A stretch of DNA of 20,818 bases from Thermoleophilia bacterium (GTDB taxonomy: Bacteria; Actinomycetota; Thermoleophilia; Gaiellales; SKUG01): contig JAOPYW010000138.1 of NCBI GenBank assembly GCA_025964405.1, forward strand, positions 1 through 20,818, given 5' to 3'. This document shows positions 12,978 through 20,014 of this stretch, piece after piece. A program made the position numbers and the translations under genes. Under the pieces are notes generated by a model. It saw only the letters and a program-made list of their open reading frames with translations. It had not been told where the DNA came from and searched no databases. Each line of letters begins with the position of its first letter. Within the stretch, counting starts at the first letter, position 1.

Positions 12978-14057
12978 ATGAAGATTGGCATCGTAGGTCT
13001 CCCCAACGTCGGTAAGTCCACCCTGTTCAACGCGCTCACGCGCGCGGGGGCGCTCGCCGCGAACTATCCGTTCGCGACGATCGAGCCGAACGTGGGCGTC
13101 GTGCCGGTGCCCGATGAGCGACTCGACCGCCTGCGTGACCTCAACGCGACCGAGACGCGCACGCCCGAGGTGATTCCGTCGAGCGTGACGTTCGTCGACA
13201 TCGCGGGCCTCGTGGCGGGCGCGTCGAAGGGCGAGGGGCTCGGCAACAAGTTCCTGGCGAACATCCGCGAGTGCGATGCGATCGTGCAGGTCGTGCGTGC
13301 GTTCGAGGATGACAACGTCGTGCACGTCGACGGCAAGGTCTCGCCGACGAGTGACATCGAGACCATCAACACCGAGCTCGTGCTCGCCGACCTCGAGAGC
13401 GTGGAGAAGCGACTCGACAAGGCGCGCAAGGAGGCGCAGAAGGTGCCGGCGACCAAGCCGTTCCTCGAGGCGCTCGAAGCGGCGTACGTGCTGCTGTCGG
13501 AGGGCACCGTGCTCTACGGCTCCGACGTCGACCTGGCGGCGCTGCGCGACATGTTCCTGCTCACGGCGAAGCCGTCGATCTACGTGTTCAACGTGGAGGA
13601 GGACGCGGTCAACGACGCCGACCTCGCCGCGAAGCTCGGCGCGCTCGTCGCACCGGCTGACAGCGTGCTGGTGTGCGCGAGCATCGAGGCCGAGCTGTCG
13701 GAGATGGACCCGGCCGATGCGGAGGAGATGCTCGCCGACCTCGGGCTGACGGAGTCGGGGCTGGCGCAGCTGGCGCGCGCCGCGCAGCACACGCTCGGCC
13801 TGCAGACCTACATGACCGCGGGCGAGAAGGAGGTCCGCGCCTGGACCATCCCGATCGGGGCGACCGCACCACAGGCGGCGGGCGTCATCCACACCGACTT
13901 CGAGCGCGGGTTCATCCGCGCCGAGATCGTGAGTTTCGACGACCTCATCGCGACGGGTTCGGTGCCGGCTGCGCGCGCTGCGGGCAAGGCTCGCCTCGAG
14001 GGCAAGGATTACGTCATGCAGGCCGACGACGTGGTCGACTTCCGCTTCAACGTCTGA
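12978..14057 (+). CDS. ychF: Redox-responsive ATPase YchF (Obg-related)
   Basis: A complete 359-residue YchF/OLA1-type P-loop protein. GLPNVGKST (7-15) is the G1 loop. The switch-region DIAGLVAGASKGEGLGN is the family's Obg-like G3 area, and FNVEED carries the altered G4 motif (NxxE instead of NKxD) that makes YchF prefer ATP over GTP. The middle holds the helical coiled-coil insertion (ESVEKRLDKARKEAQK). The C-terminal TGS domain ends GKARLEGKDYVMQADDVVDF. YchF binds ribosomes and is linked to oxidative-stress control. Length and ends match the family, so the ATG is secure. It converges on the beta-propeller gene with a seven-base gap in a shared palindrome. Confidence 0.97.
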   Translation: MKIGIVGLPNVGKSTLFNALTRAGALAANYPFATIEPNVGVVPVPDERLDRLRDLNATETRTPEVIPSSVTFVDIAGLVAGASKGEGLGNKFLANIRECDAIVQVVRAFEDDNVVHVDGKVSPTSDIETINTELVLADLESVEKRLDKARKEAQKVPATKPFLEALEAAYVLLSEGTVLYGSDVDLAALRDMFLLTAKPSIYVFNVEEDAVNDADLAAKLGALVAPADSVLVCASIEAELSEMDPADAEEMLADLGLTESGLAQLARAAQHTLGLQTYMTAGEKEVRAWTIPIGATAPQAAGVIHTDFERGFIRAEIVSFDDLIATGSVPAARAAGKARLEGKDYVMQADDVVDFRFNV

Positions 14058-14071
14058 GGACTGCTCAGACG
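14051..14071. terminator. Palindrome spanning both stops of convergent genes
   Basis: CGTCTGAG (14051-14058) and CTCAGACG (14064-14071) form a perfect eight-base stem with a GACTG loop. It includes the TGA of ychF and the TGA of the opposite gene, because both genes end GTC-TGA-G. It could serve as a two-way terminator, although no T tract follows on either side. Confidence 0.45.
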
Positions 14072-16497
14072 CTCGGCGCGACCACTTCGACCGCGACCGT
14101 CGCGGTGTAGCGGCCGGGGGCCGTCGCATCGCCGAAGCGGACGCCCCATACGAGGTCGACGCTTCCGGTGGCGGAGGTTGCCGTGGTGGCGATGGTGGTG
14201 ATCGTCGGGGGAACTGCCTTCCACGGATCTCCGTCGCTCGTGGTGCAGGTACCGCCGTCGGCTGCCCAGCCCGGAGCCATCGCAGCGGAGCCGCCGATCG
14301 CCTGCACGCACACGCCGAACAGTGACGCCGACGTGCTCCCCGACCACGTGCTCGGTGCGCCGCCGTAGTCGGAGACGACCTCGTTCGCGAGTGCCGACAC
14401 CGTGGTGCTCGACTGCCCGCCGATGCGTCCCACCGCGATGATCGTGTTCTCGTCGACCACCGTGAAGCCCAGCGTCTGGTCGAGGCTCAACGTGCGGTTC
14501 GACCACGTCGTGCCGCCGTCGAGTGACACGCTCATGCGCTTGTACGTGCCCGAGACGATGATGCGCTGCGCATCGAGCACGTGCATGGAGGTGATGTCGT
14601 CGGGACCGATGCTCGTGACGAGCGCCCAGGTGGCGCCTGCGTCCGTGCTGCGCCACACGTCCTGGAAGGTCGTGGCGGCGAACAGGGTCGTGGCGGTCGC
14701 GTACTCGACGGAGACGATGGCGATGCCGCCGTTCGGAGCACTCGATGCAGCGGTCCAGGTCGACCCGGAGTCACTCGTCCGGATGATCGAACTGCCTCGA
14801 CCCGCGGCCACGACGACGGCGTCGGACCATGCCGTCACGTCGTTCAGCGCTTCGAACGTCCCCGAGTTGGAACTCGCCCACGACGCGCCCCCATTGGTCG
14901 TGTGCAGGACCGTGCCGAGTTCGCCGACGACCCAGGCATGTTCGGCGTCGACGGCCGACACGGCGTTGAGTCGCCGGGGGCTACCGGTCGTCAGGCTGGT
15001 CCATGTCAGCCCGGCGTCGACGGAACGGAGTACCGTGCCGCCGTCCCCGACCGCCCAGGCGACGGTGGATGACGCGAACTCGACGCCGGCGAGCGAATTG
15101 GTGGTCCCCGACGGCACGACCGTCCAGGTGCCGCCGGTATCGGTCGAGCGTCGGATCACGCCGGCTCCTCCGACCTCCACGAGCAGCTTGCCGTTGGTGG
15201 GAGATGACGCGACGTCGGCGAACGTGGTCGAGGTGGCATCCTTGTTGGAGCCCGCGATCGTGGCGCCGTCGCTCGTCCAACCGACCCAGCGGTCGTCGCC
15301 TGCGTAGATCGCACGGGTGGCATCGAATGCCCCCACTGCCCAGAGGCTGCCGGAGGTGCCGCTGGCGAAGCGCTGCCAGGTGGATCCACCGTCGGTCGTG
15401 CGGAGCGCCTCGCCGTTGGGGCCGACGGTCCAGGCCACGAGGGGCAGTCCGGGCACCGCCGTGATGTCACGCATGGTGAGTGCACCAGGACTGGCGACCT
15501 GCGTCCACGTCGTGCCATTCCAGCGGAACACCTCGCCACCTGAGCCGAGCGCGTAGCCGTTCGACGTCGACTCCATCGAGATGCTCGTCCAGTACCGGGA
15601 TGGCGTCGCGAGCTCAGCCCATGCCCCGGCCGCCGCGCCGCCGGTCGTGGTGTGGAACAACCCGCCGCTCGAGCCGCTGCCGGCGATCCAGATGTCTGTC
15701 GATGACGCACCCGACATGCTGATCACGCGCGTCGCCCCTGCGAGCAGGAACGACGGGGCGAACGACGTGCCGCCGTTGGCGCTGCGTGCGACGTACACGG
15801 TTGAGCCCGCCTGCACTGCGGCGTAGAGGATGCCGGCCGCGGGCGAATAGAGCCCCCAGGTCTCGGAGCCGGCCGGCAGGCCCGTGATGACACCCGTCAA
15901 GACCGTGAAGGTGGGTGTCGGGGACATCGCATTCGTGATGCGGATGACGTTGCCGCTCTCGCCACTGGCATAGAGGGTCGTGTTCGTGCCGCCGTCGACG
16001 GCGATGCGGCGCAGCCAGTCGCCGGTGAGCGTCTGTGCTGAGGTGTAGGTGGTCCAGGTCGAACCGCCGTCCAGCGTGCGTTGCATCACACCGCCCGGCC
16101 CGACCGTCCACCCAGCGAGGGCCGACAACGCGACGGCGTCATTCGCCACGACGGAGGCCGACTGGCTCCCTGTCCAGGCCGTCGAGGATCGACCCATCGC
16201 CGCCGCGGCGCCGTCGCGCTGGCCGATGCGCAGCGAAGCGGAGTCATTGGAGGAGCCGAAGGTGAAGCGGCATGCGCCGGCGGCGGTCGACGTGGTGAGG
16301 TTCGCTCCGGGCTGCACGGCGCCGAACTGGAAGCCGACCGGGTTCGTGCAGCCGTTCGTCAGGGTCGTCGCGCTGACGATGGTGGCCGTGACCGTGAGGG
16401 ACGTCGATGCTCCCGTCGACATCGCCGGAAGCATGGCGAGGAAGGCAGCGACCAGCACCGCCATCGCGCACGTGGGGGGAAACAGGCGGCGAAGCAC
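14065..16497 (-). CDS. Large secreted Ycf48/BNR-type beta-propeller protein
   Basis: About 810 residues. The N-terminus is a signal peptide: basic VLRRLF, a hydrophobic core MAVLVAAFLAMLPAM, and a likely cut after STGA. GTG 16497 is chosen because it adds the arginines; ATG 16464 is the alternative. Residues 30-120 form a beta domain with two cysteines (NGCTNPVGFQFGAVQPG, then ACRFTFGSSNDSASLRIGQ), a type I recall from Thermoleophilia surface proteins. Then come about nine propeller blades with Asp-box motifs (TLDGGSTW, TTDGGSTW, STDTGGTW, SVDAGLTW, TTNGGASW, TSDSGSTW, STDAGATW). AWAVGDGGTVLRS-type strands recall Ycf48/HCF136. The last 110 residues form another beta domain ending GRYTATVAVEVVAPSV. 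Its binding partner is unknown. Confidence 0.85.
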   Translation of the reverse strand: MLRRLFPPTCAMAVLVAAFLAMLPAMSTGASTSLTVTATIVSATTLTNGCTNPVGFQFGAVQPGANLTTSTAAGACRFTFGSSNDSASLRIGQRDGAAAAMGRSSTAWTGSQSASVVANDAVALSALAGWTVGPGGVMQRTLDGGSTWTTYTSAQTLTGDWLRRIAVDGGTNTTLYASGESGNVIRITNAMSPTPTFTVLTGVITGLPAGSETWGLYSPAAGILYAAVQAGSTVYVARSANGGTSFAPSFLLAGATRVISMSGASSTDIWIAGSGSSGGLFHTTTGGAAAGAWAELATPSRYWTSISMESTSNGYALGSGGEVFRWNGTTWTQVASPGALTMRDITAVPGLPLVAWTVGPNGEALRTTDGGSTWQRFASGTSGSLWAVGAFDATRAIYAGDDRWVGWTSDGATIAGSNKDATSTTFADVASSPTNGKLLVEVGGAGVIRRSTDTGGTWTVVPSGTTNSLAGVEFASSTVAWAVGDGGTVLRSVDAGLTWTSLTTGSPRRLNAVSAVDAEHAWVVGELGTVLHTTNGGASWASSNSGTFEALNDVTAWSDAVVVAAGRGSSIIRTSDSGSTWTAASSAPNGGIAIVSVEYATATTLFAATTFQDVWRSTDAGATWALVTSIGPDDITSMHVLDAQRIIVSGTYKRMSVSLDGGTTWSNRTLSLDQTLGFTVVDENTIIAVGRIGGQSSTTVSALANEVVSDYGGAPSTWSGSTSASLFGVCVQAIGGSAAMAPGWAADGGTCTTSDGDPWKAVPPTITTIATTATSATGSVDLVWGVRFGDATAPGRYTATVAVEVVAPSV

Positions 16498-16515
16498 AGG
16501 AGTGCATCGGCCCGG

Positions 16516-16521
16516 AGCGTA
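16516..16521 (-). promoter_or_regulatory. Possible -10 of the propeller gene
   Basis: TACGCT on the minus strand lies 18 bases before the chosen GTG, giving a short leader without an obvious ribosome site. It is offered mainly because no better element is seen in this gap. Confidence 0.25.
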
Positions 16522-16588
16522 GCGAGCATGAGCGTTTCGCCGGGTGCTCCGATATTCGTCAGCCCCGACGTCGAGGGCCACGCAGTGC

Positions 16589-18226
16589 TCAGGCCTTGGG
16601 CTTCTTGCGGCGTCCGACGACCTTCGCGGTCATCGGCGACGGCTTCTTGCGCCGCTTCGCGCGCGGCTTACGCGGCGACGTCGCCGGAGTGAAGGCGACC
16701 GCTGCCGCGACGAGGTCGCGATCGACGCTCGTCGGCAGGATGGGGCGGCCGACGCAGACCATGCAGCGTCCGCAATCCTCGGCCGCGGGATCGTCGAGCT
16801 CCTCGGCCACGTAGGCCATGAGGCATCGCCCGCCGCGGGCGTACTCCTGCATGCGGCCGTACTCGGCGTTGCGACGTGTCGTGAGCTCGGTGAAGCGACT
16901 GACGTCGAGCGTGAACTCCTCACCGGTGGCGAACCAGCTCGCACCGCGCTTCTCGACCGGCGGATCGATCTCGACGGCGAGCTGGCCCAGCACCTTCTCG
17001 GTGAGGGCACGACCGACCTTGGCACGCTTCGCGAGCTCCGTCAGGCCAGTGCCGAGCGGGTACGCCGCACGGGTCGCACGCAGCACGCCGTCGTAGACGC
17101 CCGCGGGCGGGAAGGCCTGCGCGATGAAGTAGTCGGTGATGCGGCGGTCGCCATCGCCGTGCAGGAGCACGCCGTACGCGTCGTCGACGGCGCGACCGGC
17201 ACGGCCGACCTGCTGGTAGTAGTGCGTCAGCGACTGCGGCATCTGGAAGTGCACGACGAACGCCAGGTCGGGCTTGTCGAACCCCATGCCGAGCGCCGGC
17301 GTCGCGACCACGGCCTTGACCTCGTTGGCCAGGAGCTTGCGCTCGAGCTCGAGCTTCTCGCGGTCCTGCGGCCCGCCGGGGGTACCCCCGCCCGTGTAGG
17401 CGTGCGCGTCGACGCCCTGCGAGCGCAGGAACTCGGCCACCCGCCGAGCGTGCGCCTTGGTGAGCACGTAGACGATGCCGCTCCCGCTGATCTTCGGGAG
17501 GTGGTCGGCGAGCCACGCCATGCGTTCGTGCTCGCTCGGGATGTGGATGGCCTGGAGCTGCAGGCTCGCGCGCGACAGTGGACCACGCATCTGTTCGACC
17601 GAGTCGCCGAGTTGGTGCACGACGTCCTTCGCGACCGCCTCGCTCGCGGTCGCGGTCGTCGCGAGGATCGCCACGTCCGGCGCGAGCCGCGGAAGGAGGC
17701 CACGGATGCGCCGGTAGTCGGGCCGGAAGTCGTGCCCCCAGTCGCTGATGCAGTGCGCCTCGTCGACCACGAACATGCCGATCTCCCCGAGCAGCGGCTC
17801 GAGCAGGTTGCGACAGAACGAAGCGCTCGCGAGGCGTTCGGGCGACACGAGCAGGATGTCGACCTCGCCCGCGTGCACCGCTGCGGCGATGTCGCCCCAC
17901 TCGTCGGTGTTCGTCGAGTTGATCGTGGCTGCCACGACGCCGAGCCGCTCGGCGGCGCGCACCTGGTCGCGCATGAGGGCGAGGAGGGGGGAGATGAGGA
18001 TCGTCGGACCCGCCCCCTGCTCGCGCAGCAACTTGGTCGTCAGGAAGTACACCGAGCTCTTGCCCCAGCCGGTGCGCTGCACTACGAGCAGGCGCGCCCG
18101 CCGCTGCACGAGCGCGGAGATCGCATCCCACTGCCCGTCACGGAACTCGGCCGTCGGGCCCAGCGATGCACGCAGCAGTTCGAGTGCGTGGGCGTGGAGG
18201 GCGTCATCGGTCACGGTGGTGGTCAT
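16589..18226 (-). CDS. RecQ-type ATP-dependent DNA helicase
   Basis: A 545-residue superfamily-2 helicase that would unwind DNA 3' to 5' during repair and recombination. Motif 0 (FRDGQWDAI), Walker A RTGWGKS (51-57, Trp where most RecQ have Gly or Ala), motif II DEAHC (155-159) followed by ISDWGHDFRPDYR, the RecQ aromatic-rich loop, motif III ATTATA, and QVGRAGR (339-345) as motif VI are all present. Cys468, 485, 488 and 491 make the RecQ zinc site. A winged-helix-like segment lies before it (about 370-440), out of the usual order, and no HRDC domain is present. The last 25 residues are strongly basic (RKPRAKRRKK and GRRKKPKA), probably binding DNA. ATG 18226 follows TACAGT by six bases; a start at 18262 lies upstream of that promoter. 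Confidence 0.92.
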   Translation of the reverse strand: MTTTVTDDALHAHALELLRASLGPTAEFRDGQWDAISALVQRRARLLVVQRTGWGKSSVYFLTTKLLREQGAGPTILISPLLALMRDQVRAAERLGVVAATINSTNTDEWGDIAAAVHAGEVDILLVSPERLASASFCRNLLEPLLGEIGMFVVDEAHCISDWGHDFRPDYRRIRGLLPRLAPDVAILATTATASEAVAKDVVHQLGDSVEQMRGPLSRASLQLQAIHIPSEHERMAWLADHLPKISGSGIVYVLTKAHARRVAEFLRSQGVDAHAYTGGGTPGGPQDREKLELERKLLANEVKAVVATPALGMGFDKPDLAFVVHFQMPQSLTHYYQQVGRAGRAVDDAYGVLLHGDGDRRITDYFIAQAFPPAGVYDGVLRATRAAYPLGTGLTELAKRAKVGRALTEKVLGQLAVEIDPPVEKRGASWFATGEEFTLDVSRFTELTTRRNAEYGRMQEYARGGRCLMAYVAEELDDPAAEDCGRCMVCVGRPILPTSVDRDLVAAAVAFTPATSPRKPRAKRRKKPSPMTAKVVGRRKKPKA

Positions 18227-18232
18227 CGCTCC

Positions 18233-18238
18233 ACTGTA
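18233..18238 (-). promoter_or_regulatory. -10 element of the RecQ-type gene
   Basis: TACAGT on the minus strand ends six bases before the ATG at 18226. The six bases are GGAGCG, so a partial ribosome site is present but too close to work normally. Confidence 0.45.
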
Positions 18239-18304
18239 GCGAGCCGATCCCCGCTGCGGCACGGCCAGGTGTCACGACTTCGGGTCAGCTCCCACTCGAA
18301 ACAC

Positions 18305-18345
18305 GCGCGGCGCCCACCAGCTCGGGAGCTGGACGGGCGCCGCGC
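18305..18345 (-). terminator. Strong terminator hairpin after the ferritin-like gene
   Basis: GCGCGGCGCCC (18305-18315) pairs perfectly with GGGCGCCGCGC (18335-18345). Inside, CCAGCT pairs with AGCTGG around a CGGG loop, giving 17 paired bases with a small bulge. It begins 22 bases after the minus-strand stop of the ferritin-like gene; GTGTTTCG follows on that strand, a short T run. Confidence 0.75.
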
Positions 18346-18367
18346 AGGCACGGGAACGAGCGTCGAG

Positions 18368-18862
18368 CTACGCCGTCTCGTTGGCGTCGATCTCGCCTGC
18401 GAGCACGAGCGACGAGTCGAGTGTCACCTGGAAGTGCTGCTCCTCGAGCGGGATGGCGTAGTCGGTGAGCTGCTTGAGCTCGCTGTCGCCGAGCTGCTCG
18501 TTGAGCGTGGCGAGGATCTTCCAGTGCCCGACCTCGCCCGCCTCGGCCATGGTGAGGAACTCGAGGCCGTCGAGCCCGTCGGCGTCGTCGCCGAGGTAGG
18601 TCGACATCATCTCGGTGACCTCGCCCTTGGTCTCACGCGCCTGCTCGAGGATGGCGGTCTTCTTGCCGGCGTAGGTCTCGCTTGCGACCAGTGCCTCGCC
18701 GCGATCGGCGATCTCGACCGAATCGTCGTGCATCTGCTGCAGCTTCGCCTTGACCGATTCGTCCTCGATCATCGCGCCGATCTTCTCGGTCGCACCGGTG
18801 GCGGCCTGCGCGAGGCCGATGACCTCGCCGATCTTGCTTTCGAGCTGCGTCAATTCAGCCAT
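18368..18862 (-). CDS. Ferritin-like four-helix protein
   Basis: A 164-residue, all-helical acidic protein. Four long helices are visible (about 4-33, 36-62, 67-90 with a loop at 91-101, then 102-123 and 127-157). E110-x-x-H113 (AGEVGHW) and E140-x-x-H143 (PLEEQHF) are ferritin/rubrerythrin-type metal motifs. The helix that normally supplies another Glu/His pair reads QQMH, with Q42 in place of Glu, so the diiron site may be incomplete or altered. A role in iron or oxidative-stress handling is plausible but not shown. AGAGGAG lies six bases before the ATG, a good ribosome site, so unlike several neighbours it has a leader. A strong terminator follows. The coiled-coil gene lies 83 bases upstream on the same strand. 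Confidence 0.78.
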   Translation of the reverse strand: MAELTQLESKIGEVIGLAQAATGATEKIGAMIEDESVKAKLQQMHDDSVEIADRGEALVASETYAGKKTAILEQARETKGEVTEMMSTYLGDDADGLDGLEFLTMAEAGEVGHWKILATLNEQLGDSELKQLTDYAIPLEEQHFQVTLDSSLVLAGEIDANETA

Positions 18863-18912
18863 GTGGAACTCCTCTGAGGTGGTTGCCGATCGGAGGGGTT
18901 CTCGCCATGTGC

Positions 18913-18931
18913 TCGGTCGCTAAACGACCGA
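18913..18931. repeat. Inverted repeat between coiled-coil and ferritin-like genes
   Basis: TCGGTCG and CGACCGA form a perfect seven-base stem with a CTAAA loop, 14 bases after the coiled-coil gene's stop. On the minus strand the loop is TTTAG. It could attenuate transcription or be an operator for the ferritin-like gene. Confidence 0.4.
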
Positions 18932-18945
18932 TCCAGCTGCGCTGG

Positions 18946-19641
18946 TCAGTGCTCGACCGAGGCAGCGGCCCGCGCCTGGCGACGCCACTTCCAGCGCGTG
19001 AGGACGGAAGCGTTGACGGCGAGTTCGAGGGCCTCGTGCAACGTCTCGCAGCGGCCCTCGAGCCATGCGGATCGCTCGGCGCTCTGGCGCGTCGCGGCCT
19101 GGGCGTCCTGCACGAGCACGCGTGCTGCCATGAGGCGCGAATTCGCATCAACGAGCAGCGCCTCTGCATGCTCGGCGCGGGCCTTGGTGCCGGCGAGTTC
19201 CTCACGTGTGAGCACGAGGCGGTCCGACATGCGGGCCAGCTCGGCAAGCATCGCGGGAGCGTCGTCGGAGATGCGCTGGCTCGGCAACGAGGCGGTGAAG
19301 GCGCGCGCGAAGGCGTCGGCAGCGGCAGCGGCCGTGCTCGGCTGCGGGGCCGGGGTCGATGTCGGCGCAGGCGTTGCCGCCGTGACCGGGGGGGCGACGG
19401 GCGTGACGGCCGCCTGTGCGGGCACTGCCGGCATTGCGGCCGGCGCCGCTTCGACCACGGGGGAGCCGGCCGCGGGCGCAGCCTGGGGCTCACGGACGAA
19501 GCGCCGCTGGCGGGCGAGCTCACGGAACTCCGCGCCGAAGGAGCCGAGCGGCGCCGTGTCGGCGAGCGCCGGCGTGCCGCCCTGGCCCACCTGCGGCTCC
19601 CATGCGATCTCGCTGCCCGTCGTCGTCTCGACCTTGGTCAT
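18946..19641 (-). CDS. Ala/Pro-rich linker and coiled-coil protein of unknown function
   Basis: A 231-residue soluble protein of no recognised family. A short N-terminal part contains GSFGAEFRELARQRRFVREP (33-52), which looks like a conserved helical motif. Residues 53-120 are almost only Ala, Pro, Val and Thr (a long flexible linker). Residues 122-215 are helical with heptad-like spacing (PAMLAELARMSDRLVLTREE, then AGTKARAEHAEALLVDANSR), probably a coiled coil. The end is basic (LTRWKWRRQARAAA). The architecture resembles actinobacterial cell-pole or division scaffolds, and the division gene rsmH is near, but on the other strand, so this is only a suggestion. GGAGGG lies six bases before ATG 19641. 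An upstream start at 19701 adds residues with no support. Confidence 0.78.
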   Translation of the reverse strand: MTKVETTTGSEIAWEPQVGQGGTPALADTAPLGSFGAEFRELARQRRFVREPQAAPAAGSPVVEAAPAAMPAVPAQAAVTPVAPPVTAATPAPTSTPAPQPSTAAAAADAFARAFTASLPSQRISDDAPAMLAELARMSDRLVLTREELAGTKARAEHAEALLVDANSRLMAARVLVQDAQAATRQSAERSAWLEGRCETLHEALELAVNASVLTRWKWRRQARAAASVEH

Positions 19642-19749
19642 GTTCGTCCCTCCACGCTGGCCATGCTCTCCCCGGCATGCTGGCACCGGCGGCGGACGCA
19701 CCCTCAGGGTCTACATGAGGGTTGTCGGAGCACTGCTCCAGCGAAGACG

Positions 19750-19780
19750 CGAGGGGCCCGCCGTGGTGGCGAGCCCCTCG
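19750..19780 (-). terminator. Terminator-like hairpin after the 24-residue ORF
   Basis: On the minus strand CGAGGGGCTCGCC pairs with GGCGGGCCCCTCG through 12 Watson-Crick pairs and one U-G pair, around ACCAC. On the plus strand that pair would be a C-A mismatch, so the hairpin fits minus-strand RNA better. It begins 22 bases after the stop at 19803. No long T run follows (CGTCTTCG). Confidence 0.6.
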
Positions 19781-19802
19781 TGGTGCGTCAGTTCGTGGTG
19801 GC

Positions 19803-19877
19803 TCAGGCGAAGACGGGAGGCGGACCGCTGAGGCGGTCGAATCCGAGTGCCGTGAGCAGTGATCGAAGCATGGTCAT
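19803..19877 (-). CDS. 24-residue small protein or leader peptide
   Basis: ATG at 19877, stop TGA at 19803-19805. The product begins MTMLRSLLTALGFDRLSGPP and ends PVFA. The first half could form a short amphipathic helix; the end is Pro-rich. GGGGAG lies five bases before the ATG on the minus strand, one of the strongest ribosome sites in the window, and a stable hairpin follows the stop by about 22 bases, so it looks like a complete short gene. A second ATG two codons on is also possible. It stands in the gap between rsmH (divergent) and the coiled-coil gene. No family is recognised; it could also be a regulatory leader for the genes downstream. Confidence 0.5.
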   Translation of the reverse strand: MTMLRSLLTALGFDRLSGPPPVFA

Positions 19878-20014
19878 GGTGTCTCCCCGTGCGCGTAGTG
19901 CGCGTGATGGGCGTGCGGCGCGTCCCGGTGCCCCGCATCATTCCCGTACCGATACTTCGTCGGAGCTGCTGCCATCGTTGCAGGATCCCGCTCCCAGACC
20001 CCGAAAACCCCACC

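Noticed and set aside
12258..14129. A 623-codon open frame on the minus strand, opposite ychF
   Set aside because: It lies antisense to an unmistakable, complete YchF and shows no domain or ribosome site.
16544..18877. A 777-codon open frame on the plus strand, opposite the RecQ-type and ferritin-like genes
   Set aside because: It is antisense to clear family matches, has Arg/Gly/His-rich composition without any domain, and is expected from the GC-rich third codon positions of the real genes.
19700..19710. ACCCTCAGGGT palindrome upstream of the coiled-coil gene
   Set aside because: Five-base arms are short enough to be chance in GC-rich DNA and nothing else supports an operator here.
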